From Thermoplasmata archaeon (lineage in GTDB: Archaea > Thermoplasmatota > Thermoplasmata > Methanomassiliicoccales > Methanomethylophilaceae), in contig SUSV01000010.1 of NCBI GenBank assembly GCA_015063245.1, positions 1 to 50,297 of the forward strand: a DNA stretch of 50,297 nucleotides. Direction: 5' to 3'. The translations under genes and the position numbers were made by a program. The notes below the pieces were generated by a model. The model did not search any database and was not told the origin of the DNA. It was given only the letters and a program-made list of their open reading frames with translations. Each line of letters opens with the position of its first letter. Within the stretch, counting starts at the first letter, position 1. Below are positions 25,149 through 33,556 of this stretch, piece after piece.

Positions 25149-26378
25149 ATGGCGAAGGACTTCAACACGCTCGAGGATTTCAACTACAAGGACAAGACCG
25201 TCCTCCTCAGGGTGGACATCAACTGCCCGCTCGACAAGCAGACCCTCAAGATTGTCAACGACTCGAGGATCAGAAGGGTCGTCCCCACCGTCAGGGAGCT
25301 GATGGGCAAGAAGGCGAAGCTCGTCATCCTGGCACACCAGAGCAGGAAGGGCAAATGGGACTTCATCAATCTCGAGCAGCACGCAGACCGTCTCTCGAAG
25401 CATCTCAACGCCCCCGTCAAGTACGTCGACGACGTCCTCGGCGATGATGCGATTAAGGCGATCAAGGAGCTCCAGCCCGGAGAGGCGCTGCTCCTCGGCA
25501 ACGTCAGGGCGATCGACAGCGAGACCGCCAAGGGCGACATGATGATGCATTCCGAGGGAGAGATCGTCAAGACGCTCGCACCCCTCATCGACTACTATGT
25601 CTGCGATGCGTTCGGCGCATCACACAGATCCCAATGCTCTCTGGTCGGATTCTCCGCCAAGGTGCCCTCCGCATCTGGAAGGCTCATGGCCAAGGAAATG
25701 TCCGCATTGAAGGCTATATTCGAGAACCCCCGCAGGCCTTCGGTCTTCATCCTGGGTGGTGCCAAGTTCGGGGACGTCTCAGTCATGATCGACCGTGTGC
25801 TCGGCAACAATACCGCCGATACTGTCATACTCACAGGTCTCGCCGGCAACGCGTTCCTCCTCGCCAGAGGAGTGGACATCGGAGAGGCCAGCTCGCAGAT
25901 CCTCTCGGAGGAGCTCACAGAGGAGAACCTCCAGGCCGCCAAGGACGTCCTGGCCAGATACGGTCAGAGGATCCTCCTCCCCGTCGATGTGGCGGTGGAG
26001 AGGGACGGCAAGCGCGTCTCCGTGAACATCGGGGACCTCCCCACCAAGGAGCCTGCATTGGACATCGGCGATGCTTCAGCGGAGAAGTTCGCCAAGGTCA
26101 TCAAGTCATCAAGGACATCGTTCATGTCCGGACCTGCCGGAATGATCGAGAAGCCCGATTTCGCGATAGGCACCCGCATACTCATGACCGCTATGGTCGA
26201 CAGCGGAGGGCAATCGGTCATCGGAGGAGGCCACACCGGAGGTGCGGCGGAGAAGTTCGATCTGGCAGACCGTTTCTCCTATGTCAGCACAGGCGGAGGG
26301 GCGCTGGAGACATTCCTTCTGGGAGAGCCTCTGCCCGTAATCGAGGCTCTGAAGTACTCCAAGAAGGAGTTCAATTAA
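25149..26378 (+). CDS. pgk: Phosphoglycerate kinase
   Basis: 409 aa of the archaeal PGK type. The opening TVLLRVDINCPL holds the phosphate-binding Asp and Asn; LGGAKFGDV lies mid-protein, and the C-terminal nucleotide motif GGGHTGGA is near residue 360. It transfers phosphate between 1,3-bisphosphoglycerate and ADP, directly downstream of GAPDH. A GAAGGT ribosome site precedes the ATG at 25149. The frame is open upstream into gap, but that section is a shadow of the gap frame. Confidence 0.96.
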   Translation: MAKDFNTLEDFNYKDKTVLLRVDINCPLDKQTLKIVNDSRIRRVVPTVRELMGKKAKLVILAHQSRKGKWDFINLEQHADRLSKHLNAPVKYVDDVLGDDAIKAIKELQPGEALLLGNVRAIDSETAKGDMMMHSEGEIVKTLAPLIDYYVCDAFGASHRSQCSLVGFSAKVPSASGRLMAKEMSALKAIFENPRRPSVFILGGAKFGDVSVMIDRVLGNNTADTVILTGLAGNAFLLARGVDIGEASSQILSEELTEENLQAAKDVLARYGQRILLPVDVAVERDGKRVSVNIGDLPTKEPALDIGDASAEKFAKVIKSSRTSFMSGPAGMIEKPDFAIGTRILMTAMVDSGGQSVIGGGHTGGAAEKFDLADRFSYVSTGGGALETFLLGEPLPVIEALKYSKKEFN

Positions 26379-26419
26379 AAACAAAAAGCTTTAAGTGTAG
26401 ATGTTAGGATGCGGACGCG

Positions 26420-26797
26420 ATGGCAAAGAAGAAGAGGCGCATAGTAGAAGAGCCCGTCGAAGAGTACGAGTTCACCCCCTCAGAGTTCAACGAAAGGGAG
26501 TTCATCTACAAGGAGATCTACTCCACCAGGATCTTCGCGGTAGCCATGGCAATGGGTGTGATCGTCGGTATCGTCGCCGCCATATTGATCAACGCCTATC
26601 CTATCGAGCAGGATGGAGGCAACTGGATGTCCCTCATCGCGACGGCCCTGTCCTTCACGGTCATGTTCACCATCAAGAAGGTCGCATCGGCACTCGGTCT
26701 CCACCCCGAGCTCATCGAGGTCAAGTCCCTTGCAGGAACATACATCCTGTATCTCGGAATGGCCCTCTCCATCTGCATCATCGGCGTTCAGTTCTGA
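26420..26797 (+). CDS. Small membrane protein with three predicted helices
   Basis: 125 aa. A basic N-terminus (MAKKKRRIVEE) and an acidic linker precede hydrophobic segments near residues 38-60, 68-88 and 105-124. The size and three-helix layout resemble archaeal EMC6-like membrane proteins, but I cannot see a diagnostic motif. It lies 41 bp downstream of pgk on the same strand. AAAAAGCTTTAAG just upstream could serve as an independent TATA region. A T-rich stretch follows the stop. Confidence 0.7.
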   Translation: MAKKKRRIVEEPVEEYEFTPSEFNEREFIYKEIYSTRIFAVAMAMGVIVGIVAAILINAYPIEQDGGNWMSLIATALSFTVMFTIKKVASALGLHPELIEVKSLAGTYILYLGMALSICIIGVQF

Positions 26798-26887
26798 GGG
26801 CGCCGGCAGAAAACCCCTTTACACTTTTTCTAAGAAATAATCAGAAGCTCTTGCTGCACAGCTGCCTGTGCCAGATATGTGAATCAA

Positions 26888-27433
26888 TCACTCTTTCAGA
26901 GCATCGATGAGAAGTCTGACAGCGTTCCCGCGGTGGGAGATCCTGTTCTTGTCGTCGACGGACATCTCCGCGAACGTGAGCTTTCCGTCGGGTGAGAATA
27001 TGGGGTCGTAACCGAATCCGTCGGTCCCCTTGGGGGCATCGGTGATAACCCCGCGGCATACCCCGGTGACGACTATGCGCCTGCCGTCGATGTCGCACCC
27101 GATACAGCATCTGAACTCTGCACCGCGGTCCTCGACACCTTCCATGAGCTTGAGTATGCCCTGGTTGCCTATGGTCTTCTGGGCGTATGCGGACCAGACT
27201 CCGGGGAATCCCTTCAGAGCATCGATGAAAAGGCCCGTGTCATCCACTATGAAATCCCTCACGCCTTTGGAGACGATCTCGTCCATGCCCTTGTTCACGA
27301 CCTCCTCCAGATCGGATGTCTGGACCTCGTCGTAGGGGAGCCTGTAGTGCTCCATCTCGATTCCGAGCTCGTCGAACGCTTTCTGGTATTCAGCGACCTT
27401 GCCGGGATTGGATGTGATGACCTTGAGTTTCAT
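26888..27433 (-). CDS. XTP/dITP diphosphatase (RdgB/HAM1 family)
   Basis: 181 aa. Full-length match to the family: the opening VITSNPGKVAEYQ with the SNxxK motif (residues 8-12), the VDDTGLFIDALKGFPGVWSA metal-binding and substrate region near residues 63-82, and the closing ISHRGNAVR near 165-173. It removes deaminated purine nucleotides (XTP, dITP, ITP) from the pool by hydrolysis to the monophosphate. Its ATG overlaps the bud32 stop by 4 nt, so the pair is co-translated. Confidence 0.94.
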   Translation of the reverse strand: MKLKVITSNPGKVAEYQKAFDELGIEMEHYRLPYDEVQTSDLEEVVNKGMDEIVSKGVRDFIVDDTGLFIDALKGFPGVWSAYAQKTIGNQGILKLMEGVEDRGAEFRCCIGCDIDGRRIVVTGVCRGVITDAPKGTDGFGYDPIFSPDGKLTFAEMSVDDKNRISHRGNAVRLLIDALKE

Positions 27434-28032
27434 GTGTATCTCGCCCTGTTCTTGATATCGATCAGCTTCTTCCTGACCTGTTTGGCATTGGCAACATTGT
27501 CGTAATAGGTTTCCATAAGCCTGTCGAAGGACGATTCAAGGCCGACATGAGCGGAGCTGAAGGCTCTCTCGAGGAGTCTGAGATCCACTCCGATATCCTC
27601 CAGCTCGGCCTTGGTGCAGCCCATGGAGAAATCGATCAGGCAGACCTCCCCGTCCTTGTAGATCATATTGGACGTGGTCAGGTCCCCGTGGCATATGCCA
27701 GCAGAGTGGATCTTGGCAACGGAGGCGCCGATCTTCTCGCAGATCTCGTCGGCCATCTCGGGATGCTCGTCGAGCACATCCTTCACCGCAGGTCCGTCGA
27801 TGTACTCCATTGTGATGGAGAACTCCTTCAGATCTATGTCATAGATGCAGGGCGTCCTCACCCCTGCGATCCTGGCGTCATGCATGATCTTGGCCTCGTT
27901 CTTGGTCCGGACGCTCCTGAGGTGTGTATCCAGCTCGGGCAGCCTGTATGACTTGGCGGGCCTGGTCTTTATGAGAGCCTTGCGGCCGAGGAAATCCCCT
28001 TCGATGATAGTGGCCTCTGCGCCTTGAATCAT
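27430..28032 (-). CDS. KEOPS complex kinase Bud32
   Basis: 200 aa, a minimal atypical kinase. The AEATI nucleotide loop and KTRPAKSYR segment open the protein, the catalytic loop is HGDLTTSNMI (near residue 118), and the DFG equivalent is IDFSMG (near 135); the basic KNRARYT tail is typical of Bud32. It is part of the KEOPS complex that forms t6A in tRNAs; here it is not fused to Kae1 and no kae1 gene lies alongside. It shares an operon with the RdgB-type pyrophosphatase. Confidence 0.93.
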   Translation of the reverse strand: MIQGAEATIIEGDFLGRKALIKTRPAKSYRLPELDTHLRSVRTKNEAKIMHDARIAGVRTPCIYDIDLKEFSITMEYIDGPAVKDVLDEHPEMADEICEKIGASVAKIHSAGICHGDLTTSNMIYKDGEVCLIDFSMGCTKAELEDIGVDLRLLERAFSSAHVGLESSFDRLMETYYDNVANAKQVRKKLIDIKNRARYT

Positions 28033-28096
28033 ACCGTTTCCGACCGTGATATCACAATCCTTATCTTAACAAAGGTGAATTCTCAGTCCGATATAT

Positions 28097-28777
28097 ATGA
28101 AATATACTATCACAGGAGATAATCTTCAATTCGTCAACGTAGAGCTCCAGCCTGGAGAGGAGCTCCATTCCGTCGCCGGTGCGATGGCATACATGACAGG
28201 CAACATGAGGATGGAGGCCGTTATGGAGGGCGGATTCATGTCCGGACTCAAACGCTCTCTCACAGGATCGTCCCTTTTCCTTCTGAAATACAAGTCGGAG
28301 AGCGGAGTCGGAGTCGTCGGACTCGGAGGAAAGGTCCCTGGAAAGATCCTCGACATCGATGTCGGAAAGGGCGCATGGATCGTCCAGAAGACAGGATACC
28401 TCGGAGCCCAGCCCACGGTCAAGCTCGACCTCGCCACACAGAAGAAGATCGGTGCGGCATTCTTCGGAGGAGAGGGATTCATCCTTCAGAAGCTCTCGGG
28501 AACCGGAATGGCCTTCGTCGGAGCATGCGGTGACCTCAACGTCGTCGAGCTCAAGGCAGGAGAGCAGTACAAGGTCTCCACAGCGAACGCGGTCGCATGG
28601 GAGGAGAGCGTCAAGTACGACATCGCCGCGGCAGGCGGAATCAAGACATCCCTGTTCGGAGGAGAGGGACTGTTCGTGACGACACTCACCGGACCCGGAA
28701 AGGTCGTCATCCAGTCGATGACCCTCCAGGACCTCGCAGCAGCGCTCATCCCGTTCCTGCCCACTAATAACAGCTGA
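28097..28777 (+). CDS. AIM24/TIGR00266 family protein
   Basis: 226 aa with repeated beta-rich Gly motifs (LQPGEELHSVAGAMAYMTGN at the N-terminus; two FGGEG motifs near residues 125 and 190) typical of the TIGR00266/AIM24 family. The biochemical role of the family is not established; a beta-prism-like fold is known. Codon use matches the highly biased core genes. It precedes, by 10 bp, a two-helix membrane protein, suggesting they act together at the membrane. Confidence 0.88.
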   Translation: MKYTITGDNLQFVNVELQPGEELHSVAGAMAYMTGNMRMEAVMEGGFMSGLKRSLTGSSLFLLKYKSESGVGVVGLGGKVPGKILDIDVGKGAWIVQKTGYLGAQPTVKLDLATQKKIGAAFFGGEGFILQKLSGTGMAFVGACGDLNVVELKAGEQYKVSTANAVAWEESVKYDIAAAGGIKTSLFGGEGLFVTTLTGPGKVVIQSMTLQDLAAALIPFLPTNNS

Positions 28778-28787
28778 AGGCGATATC

Positions 28788-29114
28788 ATGGGAGAAGCAG
28801 CCAACCTGAGGAAGGCGCCCACCGGCAAATCCGGTCTGGGCCTCATCCTCTTGGCGATAGGCATCATCGCTCTGATAGGATTGATCGCCTGGGCACTCAT
28901 GGACCCCGATATCCTCGAGGCCACGATGACCCTGATACTGTTCATCGGTGCGGCCATCCTGATCATCGCCGTGCTGATCATGGCGGCCATGATCCTGCTG
29001 GCCATCCCCATGTACGTGAAGAAGGGCGAGACCTATCAGGTGGACATCGACTACAGCCTCGATGATGTCAAGCCTGTGAAGGAATCCTCATCAGAGGACA
29101 AGAAGAACGAATGA
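28788..29114 (+). CDS. Two-helix membrane protein, hypothetical
   Basis: 108 aa with two long hydrophobic helices (about residues 17-40 and 48-76), a short polar loop between them, and an acidic C-terminal tail (DIDYSLDDV, then a Ser/Glu/Lys-rich end). No family is recognised. It is the second gene of an operon with the AIM24-like protein and is followed by a G-run/C-run terminator. Confidence 0.7.
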   Translation: MGEAANLRKAPTGKSGLGLILLAIGIIALIGLIAWALMDPDILEATMTLILFIGAAILIIAVLIMAAMILLAIPMYVKKGETYQVDIDYSLDDVKPVKESSSEDKKNE

Positions 29115-29122
29115 AACTCTTT

Positions 29123-29153
29123 GGGGGGGGGGTTCTCCCCCTATTTCTTTTAT
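29123..29153 (+). terminator. Terminator with G10 tract
   Basis: Ten consecutive G residues (29123-29132), TTCT, then five C residues form a GGGGG/CCCCC hairpin followed by TATTTCTTTTATC. It separates the AIM24 operon from radB. The homopolymer length may vary between cells or be uncertain in assembly. Confidence 0.65.
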
Positions 29154-29175
29154 CTTTTATCACCGATAGGGGTGC

Positions 29176-29835
29176 GTGGATAGGATACCTTTGGGATGTT
29201 CCCAGTTCGATCGTCTCCTCGGAGGAGGCATCGAGAAGGGGAGCGTGACCCTGATCTATGGAGAGGCCGGTGCCGGCAAGACCAACGTCTGTCTTCAGCT
29301 GGCACGCAACATGGCCATCAACGGATCCAAGGTTGCCTATATTGACTCAGAAGGATTGTCATCGGAGCGTCTCAGCCAGGTCTTCGCTGATCATGAGGAC
29401 GCCATCAAGAACCTTCTCATCTTCGAGGTCCACACCTTCGCCGAGCAGTCGGACCGCATAGATAAAGTTGAGAAACTCGCGGCCGCAGGGACGATATCCT
29501 TGGTCGTCATAGATTCCCTGACCATGTTCTACCGCCTCAATTATGAGGACAGCTACGTCAGGAACGATTTCATAAGGCAGACCGAAGCGCTTCTCAACAT
29601 GGCCCGCCGCTACGAGATCGCTGTGATGATCACATCGCAGGTCTACTCCAACATCACCACCGGCGGAGTGGAGTTCCTGGGTGGGCATGCGTTGCATCAC
29701 AACGCCAAAACGATAATCCGTTTGGATAAGAGGACCGAGGGCAGGCGCGCCGCGGTCATCATGAAGCACAGGAGCCTCCCCGAAGGGAGGGCTGCCATGT
29801 ACCGCATAACCGAGACCGGGATCTCGGATATCTGA
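29176..29835 (+). CDS. radB: RadB recombinase paralogue
   Basis: 219 aa. A RecA-fold core without the N-terminal helix-hairpin-helix domain of RadA: Walker A is YGEAGAGKTN (residues 28-37) and Walker B is ISLVVIDSLTMFYR (near 107-120), with an ITSQVYSN loop following. RadB assists RadA and recombination in euryarchaea. The start is a GTG at 29176 that begins the conserved DRIPLGCSQFDRLLGGG; there is no ATG nearby. It is convergent with the isoprenoid operon, whose last gene ends 5 bp beyond. Confidence 0.93.
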   Translation: MDRIPLGCSQFDRLLGGGIEKGSVTLIYGEAGAGKTNVCLQLARNMAINGSKVAYIDSEGLSSERLSQVFADHEDAIKNLLIFEVHTFAEQSDRIDKVEKLAAAGTISLVVIDSLTMFYRLNYEDSYVRNDFIRQTEALLNMARRYEIAVMITSQVYSNITTGGVEFLGGHALHHNAKTIIRLDKRTEGRRAAVIMKHRSLPEGRAAMYRITETGISDI

Positions 29836-29840
29836 GGTTT

Positions 29841-30827
29841 TCAGACGTCCCTGTCGACGGCGTACCTTGCAAGGGCGATCATGAACTCCTTGTCCTCGCT
29901 CTCGGGGAGGAAGGAGATCTTCGCGATAGCGTTCTCGACCTTCTGCCTTGCGAGGTTCAGATTGTAATCGATGGAGCCTGCATCCTGCATGATTTGCTTG
30001 GCGCGGGCGCATTGCTCGTCGGTGGCATCGAGGTTGCCGAGGATGGACTTGAACTCCTTGAGGAGGGCCTCGTCCTTCAGGACCGAGATGGTGTGGGTGA
30101 CCATGCATGTGCACTTCCCCTTGCGGATGTCGTTACCGACGGACTTCCCGGTCTTGGATGAATCCCCTGCGATACCGAGGTAGTCGTCGTACATCTGGAA
30201 TCCGAGACCGAGCTCGATCGCGTATTCGTTGATGGCCTTGACCTGCTCCTCGGAGGCACCTCCTATGATCGCTCCTCCGGCGGCAGCGGCTGCGAACAGG
30301 ACGCTGGTCTTCAGCTTGATGGTCTCGAGGTACACCTCCTCGGAGACGATCTGTCCCTCGTTGTTGACGTCCATCTGCTGTCCGCGTGCAAGGTCCCATA
30401 CCGCCTTGCTGACGTACTGGAGGGTGTCCCTCATCTTCTCCGCGGGGACGTCCAGTCCAGCGATGATCTGGTATGCCTTGGCGAACAATGCATCTCCGGC
30501 GAGGACCGCTGTGGGCATTCCGTATCCTACATGGATCGTGGTCATGCCCCTTCTCTTCTCATCCCCGTCCATGAGGTCGTCGTGGATCAGGGTGAAGTTG
30601 TGGATGTACTCGATGGCAACCGCGAGGGGCACCGCTTTGGAGGCATCTCCTCCCACTGCCCTGCAGCATGCGACGGCCATAGCCGGGCGCATCCTCTTGC
30701 CGCCTGCGTAGGGGTACTGCTTAGAGGCGTCCATGAGGACCTTGGGTTCCTCGTCGCCGATGTAGCTCTTGATGGGTCCGTCGAGTTCGGCGGACATCTT
30801 CTTCAGGTATTCTTTAGCGTCCATCAT
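29841..30827 (-). CDS. Geranylgeranyl diphosphate synthase-type prenyltransferase
   Basis: 328 aa. The first Asp-rich motif is LIHDDLMDGD (residues 80-89) and the second is YDDYLGIAGD (near 215-224), with the GGKRMRPA opening. The family elongates allylic diphosphates with IPP; in archaea the product is usually C15-C20 for ether lipids. Chain length cannot be read with certainty. The frame extends upstream into the isomerase gene, but the ATG at 30827 overlaps that gene's stop by 4 nt and begins the conserved region. It is the last gene of the IPK-IDI2-GGPPS operon. Confidence 0.93.
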   Translation of the reverse strand: MMDAKEYLKKMSAELDGPIKSYIGDEEPKVLMDASKQYPYAGGKRMRPAMAVACCRAVGGDASKAVPLAVAIEYIHNFTLIHDDLMDGDEKRRGMTTIHVGYGMPTAVLAGDALFAKAYQIIAGLDVPAEKMRDTLQYVSKAVWDLARGQQMDVNNEGQIVSEEVYLETIKLKTSVLFAAAAAGGAIIGGASEEQVKAINEYAIELGLGFQMYDDYLGIAGDSSKTGKSVGNDIRKGKCTCMVTHTISVLKDEALLKEFKSILGNLDATDEQCARAKQIMQDAGSIDYNLNLARQKVENAIAKISFLPESEDKEFMIALARYAVDRDV

Positions 30828-31876
30828 AGTTGATCCATCCATTGTTTGGTCTCGCCCAGAATCACATGCTGGGTCTGTGAAAGTTGTTTGAGGTCCTTGG
30901 ACCCTGTGAGGAGCATCGCTGTCCTGAGCTCCTCCCTGATGATCGTCAGTTTCTCCCTGACCGCATCCGCGGATTCGGTCGCCTCCTTGAGTATGGCGTT
31001 GGAGAGTCCCGCGGCAGTCGCACCCAGTGAGATGGATGCCGCCACGTGTATTCCGTCGAGGATCCCTCCGGATGCTATGAGCGGGAGCCCGCAGTCGGTG
31101 CACTGCATGAGCGAAACAGGAGCGGGTATTCCCCAGTCGAAGAACGTGTCCCCGAGGCTGGTCCTGATCCTGTCCTCGTCCGCCATGGCGCGGTAGAACT
31201 CCACCGCCGAGAAGCTGGTGCCTCCCATTCCGGAGATGTCCAGCCCCTGGACCCCAATGCCCTTAAGCTTCGCAGCAACCTGCTTGGATATCCCCGCACC
31301 GGTCTCCTTGACCATGACGGGGCCTTTGCTGGCTAGCCTGCGGATCGCCTCGTAGCACCCCTCGAAGTTGGTGTCGCCCTCGGGCTGCACAACCTCCTGC
31401 AGAGGGTTGAGATGCACGGCGAGGATGTCCGCGTCGATGAGCTCGACCGCATCCTCGATCATCTCGTCGGTGAACTGCTTCCCGTTCTTCTGGGGTATGA
31501 GCTGGACCGCACCGATGTTGCCGATGACGAGGGGCACATCGAAGTCCTTGATGATAGAGTAGCTCTCAGGCGATACGCCGGATACTCCCGCGCGCTCGCT
31601 TCCGACGCCCATTCCGATGCCGAGGTCGGCGCAGGCCTCCGCGATGTTGGAGTTGATCTTCTTCGCACCGGAGAATCCGCCGGTGATCGCTGTCACGATG
31701 AGCGGGAACTCCAGCTTCCTGCCGAACAGGGTGCAAGAGGTGTCGATGTCGTCGGAGTTCACCTCCGGCAGGGCGTTATGCATGAATCTGATGTCATCCC
31801 AATAGCAGTATCCGGGCGCAACGCGTTCGTTCATGCAGATCCTGATATGGTCAGCTTTTCTGTCTTTGATAGTCAT
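30824..31876 (-). CDS. fni: Type 2 isopentenyl-diphosphate delta-isomerase
   Basis: 350 aa FMN-dependent enzyme. Recognisable blocks are RKADHIRICMNE at the start, the AITGGFSGAKKIN segment with the GMGVGSERA motif near residues 65-100, HLNPLQEVVQPEGD near 155, the catalytic Glu/Lys region VMVKETGAGIS near 190, and SGGILDGIHVAASISLGA near 265. It interconverts IPP and DMAPP. It lies between isopentenyl phosphate kinase and GGPP synthase and overlaps the latter by 4 nt. Confidence 0.95.
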   Translation of the reverse strand: MTIKDRKADHIRICMNERVAPGYCYWDDIRFMHNALPEVNSDDIDTSCTLFGRKLEFPLIVTAITGGFSGAKKINSNIAEACADLGIGMGVGSERAGVSGVSPESYSIIKDFDVPLVIGNIGAVQLIPQKNGKQFTDEMIEDAVELIDADILAVHLNPLQEVVQPEGDTNFEGCYEAIRRLASKGPVMVKETGAGISKQVAAKLKGIGVQGLDISGMGGTSFSAVEFYRAMADEDRIRTSLGDTFFDWGIPAPVSLMQCTDCGLPLIASGGILDGIHVAASISLGATAAGLSNAILKEATESADAVREKLTIIREELRTAMLLTGSKDLKQLSQTQHVILGETKQWMDQL

Positions 31877-31880
31877 TGGA

Positions 31881-32651
31881 TCACACCTTCACCCTTGTGC
31901 AGACGACATCTTCGCCTTTGAGGAACGCTTCCAGCCTTCCAGGGACGGTTCCGTTGATGAGCACGCACTCGTCGCAGTCCTGGCAGATGCTGAGCATCTC
32001 CTCTATCTTCCCGCGTATGCCTCCTGTGACATCCGCGACCATGAGCTCTGAATCTATGTTGTCCAGCATGCTGATGTCGACGTTCTCGATGAGCTTGGCA
32101 TTCGGATCTTTCTTAGGATCGGCCGTATAAAGCCCGTCCACATCCGATACGAACAGGATGGTCTTCGGCTTGAACTTCCTGGCCAGGACCTCCATGGCCT
32201 GATCGCCCGAGCAGATGCTGAACCCCTTGCGGCGGTCGGCCACCACATCTCCGAACATGATGGGCATGACCCCGATGTGCATGAGTCCTTTTATGGCCTC
32301 ATCATCCTTGACGATGAGCCTTCCGTTCTCCATGACGAAGCAGGATCCCGGGGGTACAGAGACCGCGGGAATGCCGACCTTGATGAGCTCCTCTGTCACC
32401 TTGAGGCTCAGCTCCCTGGTATCGTGCTGAACCTGGGCCACCGCGGGGATCTGTCCGAAGTCCTGCAGCCCCTTGTTGAGCTGATACTGCTTGGCGATGA
32501 CATGTCCGAAGGAGCCGGCACCGTGGACTATCATGACGCCTTTTCTGGAATTGGCGATCTCCTTGCAGAGTCTGGCCGTCTGCTCCTGGTTGAACTTCCT
32601 GTATTGGGATTTATCCGTGATGACGCTCCCGCCAAGCTTGATAAGAATCAT
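31881..32651 (-). CDS. Isopentenyl phosphate kinase
   Basis: 256 aa amino-acid-kinase-fold protein. The opening MILIKLGGSVITDK and the HGAGSFGH motif (residues 43-50, with the catalytic His at 50) identify IPK. It phosphorylates isopentenyl phosphate to IPP in the alternative archaeal mevalonate pathway, directly feeding the isomerase and prenyltransferase genes downstream (4 bp to fni). The C-terminal DVTGGIRGKIEEM matches the nucleotide-binding end of the family. Confidence 0.95.
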   Translation of the reverse strand: MILIKLGGSVITDKSQYRKFNQEQTARLCKEIANSRKGVMIVHGAGSFGHVIAKQYQLNKGLQDFGQIPAVAQVQHDTRELSLKVTEELIKVGIPAVSVPPGSCFVMENGRLIVKDDEAIKGLMHIGVMPIMFGDVVADRRKGFSICSGDQAMEVLARKFKPKTILFVSDVDGLYTADPKKDPNAKLIENVDISMLDNIDSELMVADVTGGIRGKIEEMLSICQDCDECVLINGTVPGRLEAFLKGEDVVCTRVKV

Positions 32652-32741
32652 TGTCTGGGGATTCGTTCTATTTTATAATAAGTAAATGGTCGCAATCGTC
32701 GAAAGAAAAGACTCACGTCCACACAAGGAGAATGGAAAAAA

Positions 32742-32868
32742 GTGGTTGACAGCGTGCCTGAGTTCCCGTACGCTTGCGCAATACAGTACAGACAGGTACG
32801 CGGGAGGGCTTTACTGCCGGGTTCGGAATGGGACCGGGTGTGACTCCTCCGCTATGGCCGTCATACCA
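32742..32868 (-). rRNA. 5S ribosomal RNA, not linked to 16S or 23S
   Basis: Read on the minus strand, the universally conserved loop B/helix III core CCCAUUCCGAACCCGG is present, as is the GGAG/CUCC-containing helix II region. The ends pair as UGGU(A)UGAC with GUCAACCA, one bulged A, giving helix I and fixing the limits to within a few bases. A TATA box lies 26 nt upstream and a T6 run follows the 3' end. No other rRNA is within the window, so it is an isolated unit. Confidence 0.93.
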
Positions 32869-32890
32869 AGACAGGGGATAATGGAGAAGT

Positions 32891-32900
32891 ATATAATATT
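32891..32900 (-). promoter_or_regulatory. TATA box of the 5S rRNA gene
   Basis: The minus-strand sequence AATATTATAT is centred about 26 nt from the predicted 5' end of 5S rRNA at 32868, the canonical archaeal spacing. Confidence 0.75.
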
Positions 32901-32929
32901 TGCTGGCCGGGAAAAAGCCCCGGTCAGCA
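32901..32929 (-). terminator. Hairpin terminator of the NAC-hypC unit
   Basis: TGCTGgCCGGG (32901-32911) pairs with CCCGGtCAGCA (32919-32929), leaving a 7-base loop. The stem overlaps the hypC stop codon and directly abuts the 5S TATA box, insulating the two transcription units. Confidence 0.6.
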
Positions 32930-33154
32930 GAACTGAACCTTGTCGCTGTCGAGGACCTCGTTCCAGAGCTTGATGGTCTCCTGAGCATCCTCCTCATCCA
33001 TGATCTGGATGGCGAATCCTGCGTGGACGACAGCCCACATCCCGACCTCTGCATCGACCATGGACATGTTGGCCTTCCTGGTCACTCCGCCGAAATCGAC
33101 ATCTGCCATGTCGCCATCGATCTTCACAATCTTTCCAGGTATTGCTAGACACAT
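32924..33154 (-). CDS. hypC: HypC/HupF hydrogenase maturation chaperone
   Basis: 76 aa beginning MCLAIPGKIVKI, with the Cys2 that HypC proteins use, after Met removal, in Fe(CN)2CO delivery to [NiFe] hydrogenase. The frame also opens at a GTG (33163), but starting there would bury Cys2, and GGAG lies 8 nt before the ATG at 33154. It follows the NAC gene by 5 bp. No other hyp genes are nearby, but hydrogen metabolism is implied elsewhere in the genome. Confidence 0.93.
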   Translation of the reverse strand: MCLAIPGKIVKIDGDMADVDFGGVTRKANMSMVDAEVGMWAVVHAGFAIQIMDEEDAQETIKLWNEVLDSDKVQFC

Positions 33155-33159
33155 CTTAC

Positions 33160-33531
33160 TCACTCCGTCATGATCTTGAGGATGGCTTCCGCAGGCTGTC
33201 CGTCGACTGCCTGGAGCGCTGCGATAGCCTTCTCCCTGTCGCAGCCGGTCTGGCTCATGACGAGCTCGATATCGGCCGCTTCGAATGTAACCTCGGGTTC
33301 GGAGCTCTCCTCTCCGTCCGCTGAGATGGGTCTGACGATCTCCGGGCCTGTCACCTGATAGTTCTTGGAACCGCCCATCTCCACGCAGATGACCTCCGCA
33401 TGCTTCAGAACAATCTCGTTATTCTTTGTCCTTATGATGACCTCGACGACGTCGGGGACCTCGGTCTGCTTGATGCCCATCTGTTTCATGGCCTTCTGCA
33501 TCTGACGAGGATTGATCTTCATTCCACCCAT
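33160..33531 (-). CDS. nac: Nascent polypeptide-associated complex protein
   Basis: 123 aa. The N-terminal NPRQMQKAMKQMGIKQ, the central NAC domain (VIIRTKNNEIVLKHAEVICV, residues about 31-50) and a C-terminal UBA domain (DIELVMSQTGCDREKAIAAL) give the full archaeal NAC layout. As a homodimer it binds nascent chains at the ribosome exit. It is co-transcribed with hypC, an unusual pairing with no obvious functional link. Confidence 0.95.
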   Translation of the reverse strand: MGGMKINPRQMQKAMKQMGIKQTEVPDVVEVIIRTKNNEIVLKHAEVICVEMGGSKNYQVTGPEIVRPISADGEESSEPEVTFEAADIELVMSQTGCDREKAIAALQAVDGQPAEAILKIMTE

Positions 33532-33556
33532 GCTACCTCATCCCTTACTCGTTATT

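Noticed and set aside
28061..29011. Minus-strand frame of 316 codons
   Set aside because: Antisense to the AIM24-like gene and the adjoining membrane protein gene, both with good starts and family or topology support.
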